From NCBI GenBank assembly GCA_016463385.1, contig JAEMRL010000158.1:1-6126 (forward strand): a stretch of DNA of 6,126 bases, read 5' to 3'. The notes beneath the pieces were generated by a model. The model did no database searches. It was not told the DNA's origin and was given only the letters and a program-made list of their open reading frames with translations. The position numbers and the translations under genes were made by a program. Below, in pieces: positions 1 to 5,252 of the stretch. The DNA comes from Thermoleophilia bacterium (GTDB taxonomy: Bacteria > Actinomycetota > Thermoleophilia > Miltoncostaeales > Miltoncostaeaceae). Position 1 is the stretch's first letter, and each line of letters begins with the position of its first letter.

Positions 1-287
1 GTCTCGACCCGCACCGGCGAGCCCGCGGAGCGCAGCAGGGCGTCGTACTCGCGGCGCACGTCCGGCCGCAGCAGCGCCTTCTCGCCCTGATCGCAGAAGG
101 CCTTCTCGATCGAGCGCTTGTGCTGCGGCATCGGCGTGTGGGAGATCTCCTGACGCTTGACCTCCGCGGCGGCGCGGATCGCGTCGGAACCGGCATCCGG
201 AGGGATGCCGAACCATGCGTAGAGGTCCCGGGCGGCGAGCTCCCGGAGGAAGCGCTCGCGCCGCTTTCGTGCGTCGTCGTCGGCCAC
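1..287 (-). CDS. J-like domain protein without HPD motif (partial, runs off left edge)
   Basis: Reading the minus strand from a GTG at 287 gives 95 complete codons with no stop before the window ends, so the C-terminus is missing. After a charged N-terminus (VADDDARKRRERF), residues about 21-85 look like a J domain. They open with DLYAWFGIPPDAGSDAIRAA, the usual D-x-Y-x-x-x-G-I/V start with a helix of the A-x-x-I-R-x-A type. They close with LLRPDVRREYDALL, the usual L-x-D-x-x-R-x-x-Y-D ending. The HPD tripeptide that canonical J proteins use to stimulate Hsp70 is absent: the corresponding stretch reads SHTPMP (residues 49-54). A normal DnaJ co-chaperone role is therefore unlikely, and the protein may use the fold for binding only. 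An in-frame GTG at 296 is an alternative start. Neither start has a convincing Shine-Dalgarno sequence. The gene is divergent from the one at 572. I do not recognise a named gene. Confidence 0.75.
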   Translation of the reverse strand, partial: MADDDARKRRERFLRELAARDLYAWFGIPPDAGSDAIRAAAEVKRQEISHTPMPQHKRSIEKAFCDQGEKALLRPDVRREYDALLRSAGSPVRVE

Positions 288-305
288 GCGCGGCACTCTA
301 GTGGA

Positions 306-333
306 CCCGTAGCAGCACCGGCGCGCCTGTCAC
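306..333 (-). promoter_or_regulatory. Candidate promoter for the J-like gene
   Basis: On the minus strand GTGACA (333-328) resembles a -35 box. After a 16-base spacer, TACGGG (311-306) resembles a weak GC-rich -10 box. Transcription would begin about 297-300, right at the alternative GTG start at 296, so the mRNA could be leaderless or nearly so. That would fit the lack of a ribosome binding site. The -10 box is poor (only T1 and A2 agree well), so this is a guess from spacing and position. Confidence 0.25.
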
Positions 334-342
334 ATGACGAAA

Positions 343-443
343 GGGGCTTGTGCAGAGGCCCCGACTCGGCTTCGATCTCCGAGGTTAGTCATCCGGCCCC
401 TCGGGGAAACCCGGATGCGGACCACAACGCGGTGGGCGGAGAT
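343..443 (+). promoter_or_regulatory. Intergenic inverted-repeat cluster, possible structured leader
   Basis: Several exact inverted repeats are packed upstream of the Rpf-like gene. A 7-bp outer stem joins 375-381 (ATCTCCG) to 437-443 (CGGAGAT). Inside it are a stem 390-396/411-417 (CATCCGG/CCGGATG) that encloses CCCC-TC-GGGG (397-406), and a short hairpin 422-425/432-435. This makes a three-way junction of 69 nt. A competing stem, 365-369/379-383 (CTCGG/CCGAG), uses bases of the outer stem, so both cannot form together. A further hairpin, 343-347/358-362 (GGGGC/GCCCC), is followed on the minus strand by TTTCGT and could act as a weak terminator there. I do not recognise a riboswitch class. 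GC-rich DNA gives chance stems, so function is uncertain. The same repeats could instead act on the minus strand. Confidence 0.35.
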
Positions 444-477
444 GCCCCGCGACGCAGGTGAGCCCCCGGTGCCCCGG

Positions 478-509
478 GGCCCCCTGGTCGCCCGCGATCC
501 GAGGGGGCC
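478..509. repeat. 8-bp inverted repeat in leader of Rpf-like gene
   Basis: GGCCCCCT (478-485) and AGGGGGCC (502-509) form a perfect 8-bp stem. The 16-base loop can pair further in part (GG...CC and TCG/CGA). It lies 62 bases before the ATG at 572. No T-run follows on either strand, so it is not a classical terminator. A 10-bp perfect palindrome, CCGTGCACGG (528-537), lies between it and the ribosome binding site and could be an operator. Confidence 0.4.
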
Positions 510-571
510 TCCCGTGCCCCGTCGGTCCCGTGCACGGATCGCGCGGGCCCGTTCCCTGCAGAAGGAACCGC

Positions 572-1402
572 ATGAAGACGATCCTCTCCCTGGCCGTCGC
601 GCTGGCGGCCATCCCCGCGGGGGCCGCGCTGCTGGCGCCCTCCCCCGCCGAGTCGGCCGAGCCGACGCCGCCCGAGCTGGTGGCGGCGATCGCCCCCGAC
701 GCGCCGCCGCTGATGGACGCGGCGGCCCTGCGCTCCCGGATCGACCGCCTGAGCGCCCGGGCGCGCACCCACTCCACCCGTCTCGGCCTGCGCAGCGCCC
801 CCGGTGGCGCCCACGCCGACCCGCCCGCCGGCGGCCTCGCCGCGCGCGAGCACCGCCTCACCCAGATCGTCGCGTTCCTCGCCCAGCGGCGGGAGGTCGA
901 CCTCGCCGTCGACGAGCGGCCCGCGGTCGCCCGCGGTCGCGCCGGGGCCCCCCTGGAACGGCGCTACGCCGCGGTGGTGCGCCACGCGACGCGCCTCGGC
1001 ATCGACCGGCCCGCGCGTCCGCGACCGGCCGCCACACCGGAGGGCCGCGCGGCTCAGATCGCCCGGTGGACCGCGATCGCCCGCTGGCTGGGCGATCGGA
1101 CCGAGCGCCTGCGCGCCGACGAGCGCCCGCTCTCCGAGCGCGTCCCGAACTACGACGCGTGGATGTGCATCGCCGAGCACGAGTCGCACCGCACCTGGGA
1201 CATCTCGACCGGCAACGGCTACTACGGCGGCCTCCAGATGGACCGGCAGTTCCAGCAGACCTACGACCCCGGGCTCTACCGGACCAAGGGGACGGCCGAC
1301 AACTGGACCGCCGAGGAGCAGATGCGGACCGCCGAGCGCGCGCGGGCGACGCGCGGCTTCCACCCGTGGCCGAACACCGCCCGGATGTGCGGCCTGCTCT
1401 AG
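572..1402 (+). CDS. Secreted Rpf-like cell-wall glycosidase (transglycosylase-like domain)
   Basis: 276 aa. The ATG at 572 is chosen because GAAGGA (561-566) lies 5 bases upstream and because residues 1-29 form a signal peptide: MK, a hydrophobic run, then PAESA before a Glu. The frame stays open upstream to an ATG at 458, but that start would bury the signal. Residues about 50-185 are a charged, probably helical region rich in Arg and Ala. Residues about 190-276 are a resuscitation-promoting-factor type, lysozyme-like domain: W197-MCIAEHES, then TGNGYYGGLQMD, a GTADNW-x-AEEQM helix and a final HPWPNTARMCGLL. By alignment with Rpf, Glu204 of HES is the likely catalytic acid. Rpf has Cys just before that Glu; here it is His203, while Cys199 and Cys273 could form the disulfide instead. 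The expected role is cleavage of peptidoglycan glycan strands outside the membrane, in growth or resuscitation. No LysM, G5 or other wall-binding module is visible. A tandem CCGCGGTCGC pair lies at 921-940. Confidence 0.85.
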   Translation: MKTILSLAVALAAIPAGAALLAPSPAESAEPTPPELVAAIAPDAPPLMDAAALRSRIDRLSARARTHSTRLGLRSAPGGAHADPPAGGLAAREHRLTQIVAFLAQRREVDLAVDERPAVARGRAGAPLERRYAAVVRHATRLGIDRPARPRPAATPEGRAAQIARWTAIARWLGDRTERLRADERPLSERVPNYDAWMCIAEHESHRTWDISTGNGYYGGLQMDRQFQQTYDPGLYRTKGTADNWTAEEQMRTAERARATRGFHPWPNTARMCGLL

Positions 1403-1429
1403 AGGTACATCGCCTGCGGGCCCCCTCGG

Positions 1430-1459
1430 CTCAGGTGGCCCGCCGGGGCCGCCGAAGCT
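1430..1459 (+). promoter_or_regulatory. Motility-sigma (FliA/SigD-like) promoter of first chemoreceptor
   Basis: CTCAGGT begins at 1430 and GCCGAAGCT at 1451, so CTCA and GCCGAA are 17 bases apart. The element 3324-3353 before the second chemoreceptor has the same words at the same spacing, while the bases between differ. GCCGA is the hallmark of the -10 element of sigma-28 promoters. I recall a CTCA-N15-17-GCCGAA motif for FliA-type sigma factors of the actinobacterium Actinoplanes; this should be confirmed. The element lies 97 bases before the ATG at 1553, which gives a leader of roughly 90 nt. Confidence 0.65.
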
Positions 1460-1484
1460 GGGGGGGTGAACCCGGCGTCCGCGC

Positions 1485-1517
1485 GACGGGTCCGGTCCGA
1501 GAAGGATCCGGCCCGTC
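1485..1517 (+). promoter_or_regulatory. Strong hairpin in leader of first chemoreceptor mRNA
   Basis: GACGGG (1485-1490) pairs with CCCGTC (1512-1517). Next to it TCCGGTCC (1491-1498) pairs with GGATCCGG (1504-1511) with one C-C mismatch and two G-U pairs, closing a 5-base loop GAGAA. The hairpin sits between the predicted transcription start and the ribosome binding site (AGAAGAGG, 1540-1547). The second chemoreceptor has no equally clear counterpart, only the palindrome ATGGATCCAT (3392-3401). It may affect mRNA stability; no function is shown. Confidence 0.4.
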
Positions 1518-1552
1518 ACGCGCGGCGCCTCCCGCGACGAGAAGAGGCACGG

Positions 1553-3247
1553 ATGTCCTGGTTGTCCCACCTGAAGATCGGCCGGCGGCTGGGTCTCGCC
1601 TTCGGCCTGACGATCGCGGTGTTCGCGGCGGCCATCGCCACGACGCTGGTCCTCTCCTCGTCCGCCGAGCACACCTGGGAGCAGACCGCGCGATGGGATC
1701 GCGCGACGGCGGGAGCCGCGGAGCAGATCGCGGGCACGCAGGACCAGATGCGGGCCCAGTCGATGGCCGTGGCCACGATGGACATGGCCTATGAGAAGGA
1801 CTTCGAGGCCGCGGTCGCGCGCGCGGAGGCGGGCGCCGAAGCCGTCGACGCCATCGGCGACCCGGTGATCTCCGAGATCGCCACGAAGGCCCAGACGGCG
1901 GATGAGGCTCACGACGCCGCGGTCACCAAGGACCTCTTCCCGGCCGTGAGCGCGGGCGACCGGAGGGGCGCCATCGCCGCGCTGCAGCAGGCGGACGAGA
2001 ACGTGGGCACCGTCCGCGAGAGCCTCATCGCCATCCAGGCGCGGGTCGCCGAGCTGCGCAGCGCGGACATCGCCGCGGCGACGGGCGCCGGTGCCAAGGC
2101 ACGGACGATCGGTCTCGTGACCTCCGCGATCGGGATCCTCATCGCGCTGGGTCTGGCCCTGCTGATCACCCGCTCGATCGTCCGCCCCCTCCGCCGCCTC
2201 GAGGAGGCGACCGCCACGGCCGCCGAGGGCGACCTCACGGTCCACCTCGGCTCGACCTCCAAGGACGAGATCGGCGTCGTCTCGCGCTCGTTCGACGCGA
2301 TGACCAACTCGCTGCGCGAGATCGTCGGCCGCGTCGTGGAGGCCGCCAGGAGCCAGGCGCAGACCGCCGAGGAGATGGCACGGGCCTCGGAGCAGACCGG
2401 GCAGGCCGTCAACCAGATCGCATCCACCGTGGGCGAGATGGCCAAGGGCGCGTCCGACCAGGCGCAGGCGACCCACCGGGTGACGCAGACCGTTGATGAG
2501 ATGGCTCTCGGCATCTCCCAGGTCGCCGAGGGCGGCCAGCTCGCCGCCGGCGTGGCCAGCGACGCCGACCGGGCGGCCCTCGCGGGCGCCGAGACGGTCG
2601 GGGCGGCCACCGAGGCGATGACCTCGATCGAGGCCAAGGTGGCCGACGCGGCCGAGGTCGTCGAGGCGCTCGGCACCAAGAGCCAGGCGATCGGCGACAT
2701 CGTCTCGACCATCGGCGACATCGCCGCCCAGACCAACCTGCTGGCCCTCAACGCCGCCATCGAGGCGGCCCGGGCGGGCGAGCAGGGCCGCGGCTTCGCC
2801 GTCGTGGCCGAGGAGGTCCGCAAGCTCGCCGAGTCGACCCAGCAGCAGGCGGGATCGATCGCCGGCCTGATCGGCGAGATCCAGTCCGAGACCGAGCGCG
2901 CCGTCGCGGCGATGGCCGCCGGCCGTGCCGAGGTGGGCACCGGCGCCGAGCGCGTCGGCGCCGCCGGCGAGGCGTTCGAGACGATCCGCGAGCTGGTGGT
3001 GCGCCTGTCCTCCCAGGTCACCTCGGTCGCCGCGGCCGCCGAGGAGCTGGAGGCGGGCACGCAGGACGTCAAGGAGGGCATCTCCACGACCGCATCGGTC
3101 GCCGAGGAGAACGCCGCCGCCGCCCAGCAGGTCGCCGCCTCCACCGAGGAGACGGCCGCCTCGAGCCAGCACGTCACGGCCGCCTCCGAGGAGCTCTCGG
3201 CCTCCGCCCAGGAGCTCAGCGAGCTGGTGTCGCGCTTCACGGTCTGA
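1553..3247 (+). CDS. Methyl-accepting chemotaxis protein 1
   Basis: 564 aa, a membrane chemoreceptor that would control the CheA kinase through CheW. The ATG at 1553 follows GAAGAGG by 5 bases and gives the same start, MSWLS-x-LKIGRRLG, as the neighbouring receptor. An upstream in-frame GTG at 1466 falls close to the expected transcription start and is rejected. Order: short cytosolic basic N-terminus; TM1 about 14-33; external helical domain about 34-184 of four-helix-bundle type, with no cofactor motif; TM2 about 186-205; HAMP about 206-258 (conserved Pro212, D238-EIG); signalling hairpin about 270-564. The hairpin tip contains IAAQTNLLALNAAIEAARAGEQGRGFAVVAEEVR, given here as two parts: IAAQTNLLALNAAIEAA and RAGEQGRGFAVVAEEVR, with Gln393 in QTN. 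This tip is near-invariant in the family and binds CheA and CheW. The C-terminus, SELVSRFTV, has no NWETF-type CheR/CheB tether. Codons 214-504 are base-for-base identical to codons 228-518 of the next gene, but the sensor domains do not visibly align. The ligand is unknown. Confidence 0.95.
   Translation: MSWLSHLKIGRRLGLAFGLTIAVFAAAIATTLVLSSSAEHTWEQTARWDRATAGAAEQIAGTQDQMRAQSMAVATMDMAYEKDFEAAVARAEAGAEAVDAIGDPVISEIATKAQTADEAHDAAVTKDLFPAVSAGDRRGAIAALQQADENVGTVRESLIAIQARVAELRSADIAAATGAGAKARTIGLVTSAIGILIALGLALLITRSIVRPLRRLEEATATAAEGDLTVHLGSTSKDEIGVVSRSFDAMTNSLREIVGRVVEAARSQAQTAEEMARASEQTGQAVNQIASTVGEMAKGASDQAQATHRVTQTVDEMALGISQVAEGGQLAAGVASDADRAALAGAETVGAATEAMTSIEAKVADAAEVVEALGTKSQAIGDIVSTIGDIAAQTNLLALNAAIEAARAGEQGRGFAVVAEEVRKLAESTQQQAGSIAGLIGEIQSETERAVAAMAAGRAEVGTGAERVGAAGEAFETIRELVVRLSSQVTSVAAAAEELEAGTQDVKEGISTTASVAEENAAAAQQVAASTEETAASSQHVTAASEELSASAQELSELVSRFTV
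2192..3066 (+). repeat. 875-bp exact direct repeat, copy 1 (HAMP and signalling module)
   Basis: From 2192 to 3066 every base equals that at +1941 (4133-5007), read by eye across the full length. Just upstream three synonymous third positions differ (2182, 2188, 2191). Downstream the copies diverge from 3067 (GAC versus GAG). Even uncommon codons such as GTT-GAT and GCT-CTC are shared. The edges fall inside genes, with no insertion-sequence or attachment-site structure. Confidence 0.97.
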
Positions 3248-3252
3248 TCGCT

Positions 3253-3293
3253 GCGCCGCGCCGGGCGGGGCTCATCCCCGTCCGGCGCGGCGC
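3253..3293 (+). terminator. Terminator hairpin after first chemoreceptor
   Basis: An 18-bp stem, 3253-3270 with 3276-3293, has one G-U pair and a 5-base loop CTCAT. It starts 6 bases after the stop codon and reads GCGCCGCGCCGGGCGGGG on the left arm. No T-run follows, as is common in GC-rich actinobacteria; a second small inverted repeat, GAGAG-GT-CTCTC (3294-3305), follows instead. Its core, CGCGCCGGGCGGGG-loop-CCCCGTCCGGCGCG, is repeated after the second chemoreceptor. It separates the two receptors into independent units. Confidence 0.75.
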
Positions 3294-3323
3294 GAGAGGT
3301 CTCTCGTCGCCGCGACCCGATCG

Positions 3324-3353
3324 CTCAGGTCGGACGGCGGCACCGCCGAAACT
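3324..3353 (+). promoter_or_regulatory. Motility-sigma (FliA/SigD-like) promoter of second chemoreceptor
   Basis: CTCAGGT (3324-3330) and GCCGAAACT (3345-3353) place CTCA and GCCGAA 17 bases apart, as at 1430-1459. The 14 bases between the two conserved words differ at many positions from the first copy, so conservation is limited to the two boxes. It lies downstream of the hairpin 3253-3293 and 102 bases before the ATG at 3452. This is the expected place for a separate promoter. Confidence 0.68.
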
Positions 3354-3451
3354 CCTCGTGTCTTGTCCGACGCCCTCCGCGCCGGGACCGCATGGATCCA
3401 TCCACCGGCCCCACGGGAGACGCGTCGTCCCACGAATGAGGAGCGACACGG

Positions 3452-5188
3452 ATGTCCTGGTTGTCCAATCTGAAGATCGGTAGGCGGCTGGGGATCGGCT
3501 TCGGCATCCTGGCGCTGCTGCTCGCCATCGTCGGCGGAGTCGGCTTCTGGGCGTCCACGTCCCAGGCGGCGGACACCCTCCTGCTCGAGGAGCACGCCCA
3601 CTACGCGGACGACGCGCTGCAGCTGAAGTTCCGCGCGGCCGACTTCAACGGCTGGCAGACGGCGTACGCCTTCGATGTCGCCCTCGGGACCAAGGACGCG
3701 ACCAAGGACACCGGCGCGAGCCGCGAGGCCTTCCTGGCGTCGGCCGCCGCGTTCTCCGATGAGCTGGCCACGATGCGCCGCGCCGAGCTCGAGCCCCAGC
3801 AGGTCGCGATGCTCGACGAGATGGAGACGGCCTTCGCCGAGTTCATGACGGTCGACGAGGAGATCATCGCCGCCTACCGCCGAGGCGACGCCGCCGGCAT
3901 CGCCAAGGCCAACGAGCTGATCCTCGGGCGCGAGATCGAGCTGTTCACGACGATCTCGACGGACGCCGACAAGCTCGCCACCTCGGTCCAGAAGGACATC
4001 GTGGCGATCGAGGAGAGCGCCAACGCGACCGCGTCCAGCGCCAAGACGCTGCTGATGACGATCTCGGGCATCGCGCTCCTGATGGCGGTCGCCCTCGCCC
4101 TGCTGATCACCCGCTCGATCGTGCGCCCGCTGCGCCGCCTCGAGGAGGCGACCGCCACGGCCGCCGAGGGCGACCTCACGGTCCACCTCGGCTCGACCTC
4201 CAAGGACGAGATCGGCGTCGTCTCGCGCTCGTTCGACGCGATGACCAACTCGCTGCGCGAGATCGTCGGCCGCGTCGTGGAGGCCGCCAGGAGCCAGGCG
4301 CAGACCGCCGAGGAGATGGCACGGGCCTCGGAGCAGACCGGGCAGGCCGTCAACCAGATCGCATCCACCGTGGGCGAGATGGCCAAGGGCGCGTCCGACC
4401 AGGCGCAGGCGACCCACCGGGTGACGCAGACCGTTGATGAGATGGCTCTCGGCATCTCCCAGGTCGCCGAGGGCGGCCAGCTCGCCGCCGGCGTGGCCAG
4501 CGACGCCGACCGGGCGGCCCTCGCGGGCGCCGAGACGGTCGGGGCGGCCACCGAGGCGATGACCTCGATCGAGGCCAAGGTGGCCGACGCGGCCGAGGTC
4601 GTCGAGGCGCTCGGCACCAAGAGCCAGGCGATCGGCGACATCGTCTCGACCATCGGCGACATCGCCGCCCAGACCAACCTGCTGGCCCTCAACGCCGCCA
4701 TCGAGGCGGCCCGGGCGGGCGAGCAGGGCCGCGGCTTCGCCGTCGTGGCCGAGGAGGTCCGCAAGCTCGCCGAGTCGACCCAGCAGCAGGCGGGATCGAT
4801 CGCCGGCCTGATCGGCGAGATCCAGTCCGAGACCGAGCGCGCCGTCGCGGCGATGGCCGCCGGCCGTGCCGAGGTGGGCACCGGCGCCGAGCGCGTCGGC
4901 GCCGCCGGCGAGGCGTTCGAGACGATCCGCGAGCTGGTGGTGCGCCTGTCCTCCCAGGTCACCTCGGTCGCCGCGGCCGCCGAGGAGCTGGAGGCGGGCA
5001 CGCAGGAGGTCCAGGACGGCGTCACCACGACGGCCTCCGTCAGCCAGGAGAACGCGGCGGCCGCCGAGCAGGTCTCGGCGTCCACCGAGGAGACCTCGGC
5101 CGCGAGCGAGGAGATCTCGGCGTCCGCCGCCGAGCTCGCCGCCGCCGCCCAGGACCTCAGCCAGCTGGTGTCGCGCTTCACCGTCTGA
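3452..5188 (+). CDS. Methyl-accepting chemotaxis protein 2
   Basis: 578 aa, a second chemoreceptor, separated from the first by 204 bases. The ATG at 3452 follows TGAGGAG (3437-3443) by 8 bases. Order: MSWLSNLKIGRRLG; TM1 about 15-33; external helical domain about 34-198 with a DFNGWQTAYAFDV stretch and a KANELILGRE segment, most like a four-helix-bundle (4HB_MCP) sensor; TM2 about 200-219; HAMP about 220-272 (Pro226, D252-EIG); signalling hairpin about 284-578 with the QTN of the tip at Gln407. The sensor differs from that of the first receptor, so a different stimulus is likely. The HAMP and hairpin tip are identical, so both receptors should join the same CheA/CheW arrays and respond to the same adaptation enzymes. 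The last 60 residues differ from the first receptor in many places (for example EVQDGVTTTASVSQENA against DVKEGISTTASVAEENA) but keep LVSRFTV. No CheR-binding pentapeptide is seen. The ligand is unknown. Confidence 0.95.
   Translation: MSWLSNLKIGRRLGIGFGILALLLAIVGGVGFWASTSQAADTLLLEEHAHYADDALQLKFRAADFNGWQTAYAFDVALGTKDATKDTGASREAFLASAAAFSDELATMRRAELEPQQVAMLDEMETAFAEFMTVDEEIIAAYRRGDAAGIAKANELILGREIELFTTISTDADKLATSVQKDIVAIEESANATASSAKTLLMTISGIALLMAVALALLITRSIVRPLRRLEEATATAAEGDLTVHLGSTSKDEIGVVSRSFDAMTNSLREIVGRVVEAARSQAQTAEEMARASEQTGQAVNQIASTVGEMAKGASDQAQATHRVTQTVDEMALGISQVAEGGQLAAGVASDADRAALAGAETVGAATEAMTSIEAKVADAAEVVEALGTKSQAIGDIVSTIGDIAAQTNLLALNAAIEAARAGEQGRGFAVVAEEVRKLAESTQQQAGSIAGLIGEIQSETERAVAAMAAGRAEVGTGAERVGAAGEAFETIRELVVRLSSQVTSVAAAAEELEAGTQEVQDGVTTTASVSQENAAAAEQVSASTEETSAASEEISASAAELAAAAQDLSQLVSRFTV
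4133..5007 (+). repeat. 875-bp exact direct repeat, copy 2
   Basis: This is the second copy of 2192-3066, in the same orientation and reading phase. The distance between copies is 1941 bases, a multiple of three. Recombination between them would therefore leave one intact in-frame receptor gene with the first sensor and the second C-terminal tail. Confidence 0.97.
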
Positions 5189-5197
5189 TCGCCGGCG

Positions 5198-5231
5198 ACG
5201 CGCCGGGCGGGGTCACCCCCGTCCGGCGCGT
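5198..5231. terminator. Bidirectional terminator hairpin between convergent genes
   Basis: A 15-bp stem, 5198-5212 with 5217-5231, has one G-U pair and a 4-base loop TCAC. It lies 9 bases after the stop of the second chemoreceptor and 21 bases beyond the end of the minus-strand gene at 5253, so it can serve both. It has no T-run on the plus side. Its central 14+14 bases equal those of the hairpin 3253-3293. Confidence 0.75.
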
Positions 5232-5252
5232 TCGTCGTCGACCGGCCGTCGG

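Noticed and set aside
375..443. tRNA-like cloverleaf (7-bp closing stem, 69 nt)
   Set aside because: There is no T-arm GGTTCGA-type sequence, no D-arm consensus and no CCA-proximal pattern on either strand, and only two internal arms.
361..571. c-di-AMP (ydaO) riboswitch before the Rpf-like gene
   Set aside because: Context fits, but the conserved ydaO words are missing on the plus strand. A 9-base match to the CTAACCTCG word exists only on the minus strand, without the other conserved parts.
458..571. Upstream ATG for the Rpf-like gene
   Set aside because: It would put 38 Pro/Arg/Gly-rich residues before the signal peptide. The ATG at 572 has a good ribosome binding site and a normal signal-peptide start.
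921..940. Tandem 10-bp repeat CCGCGGTCGC as a phase-variable tract
   Set aside because: There are only two copies. Change by one unit would shift the frame, but two copies are too few to suggest a contingency locus.
1466..1552. Upstream GTG for the first chemoreceptor
   Set aside because: It lies about where transcription should start, has no supported ribosome site, and adds a tail absent from the neighbour. MSWLS at 1553 matches the second receptor.
389..3172. Very long open frame on the minus strand (927 codons) and other long frames opposite the receptors
   Set aside because: These are high-GC shadows of the plus-strand genes: low-complexity Gly/Arg/Asp-rich or Ala/Ser-rich peptides with no family motif, repeated twice because the receptors repeat. 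A real protein family covers the other strand.
2192..5007. Mobile element or insertion sequence behind the 875-bp repeat
   Set aside because: There are no terminal inverted repeats, target-site duplications or transposase. The block lies wholly inside receptor coding sequence in the same frame.
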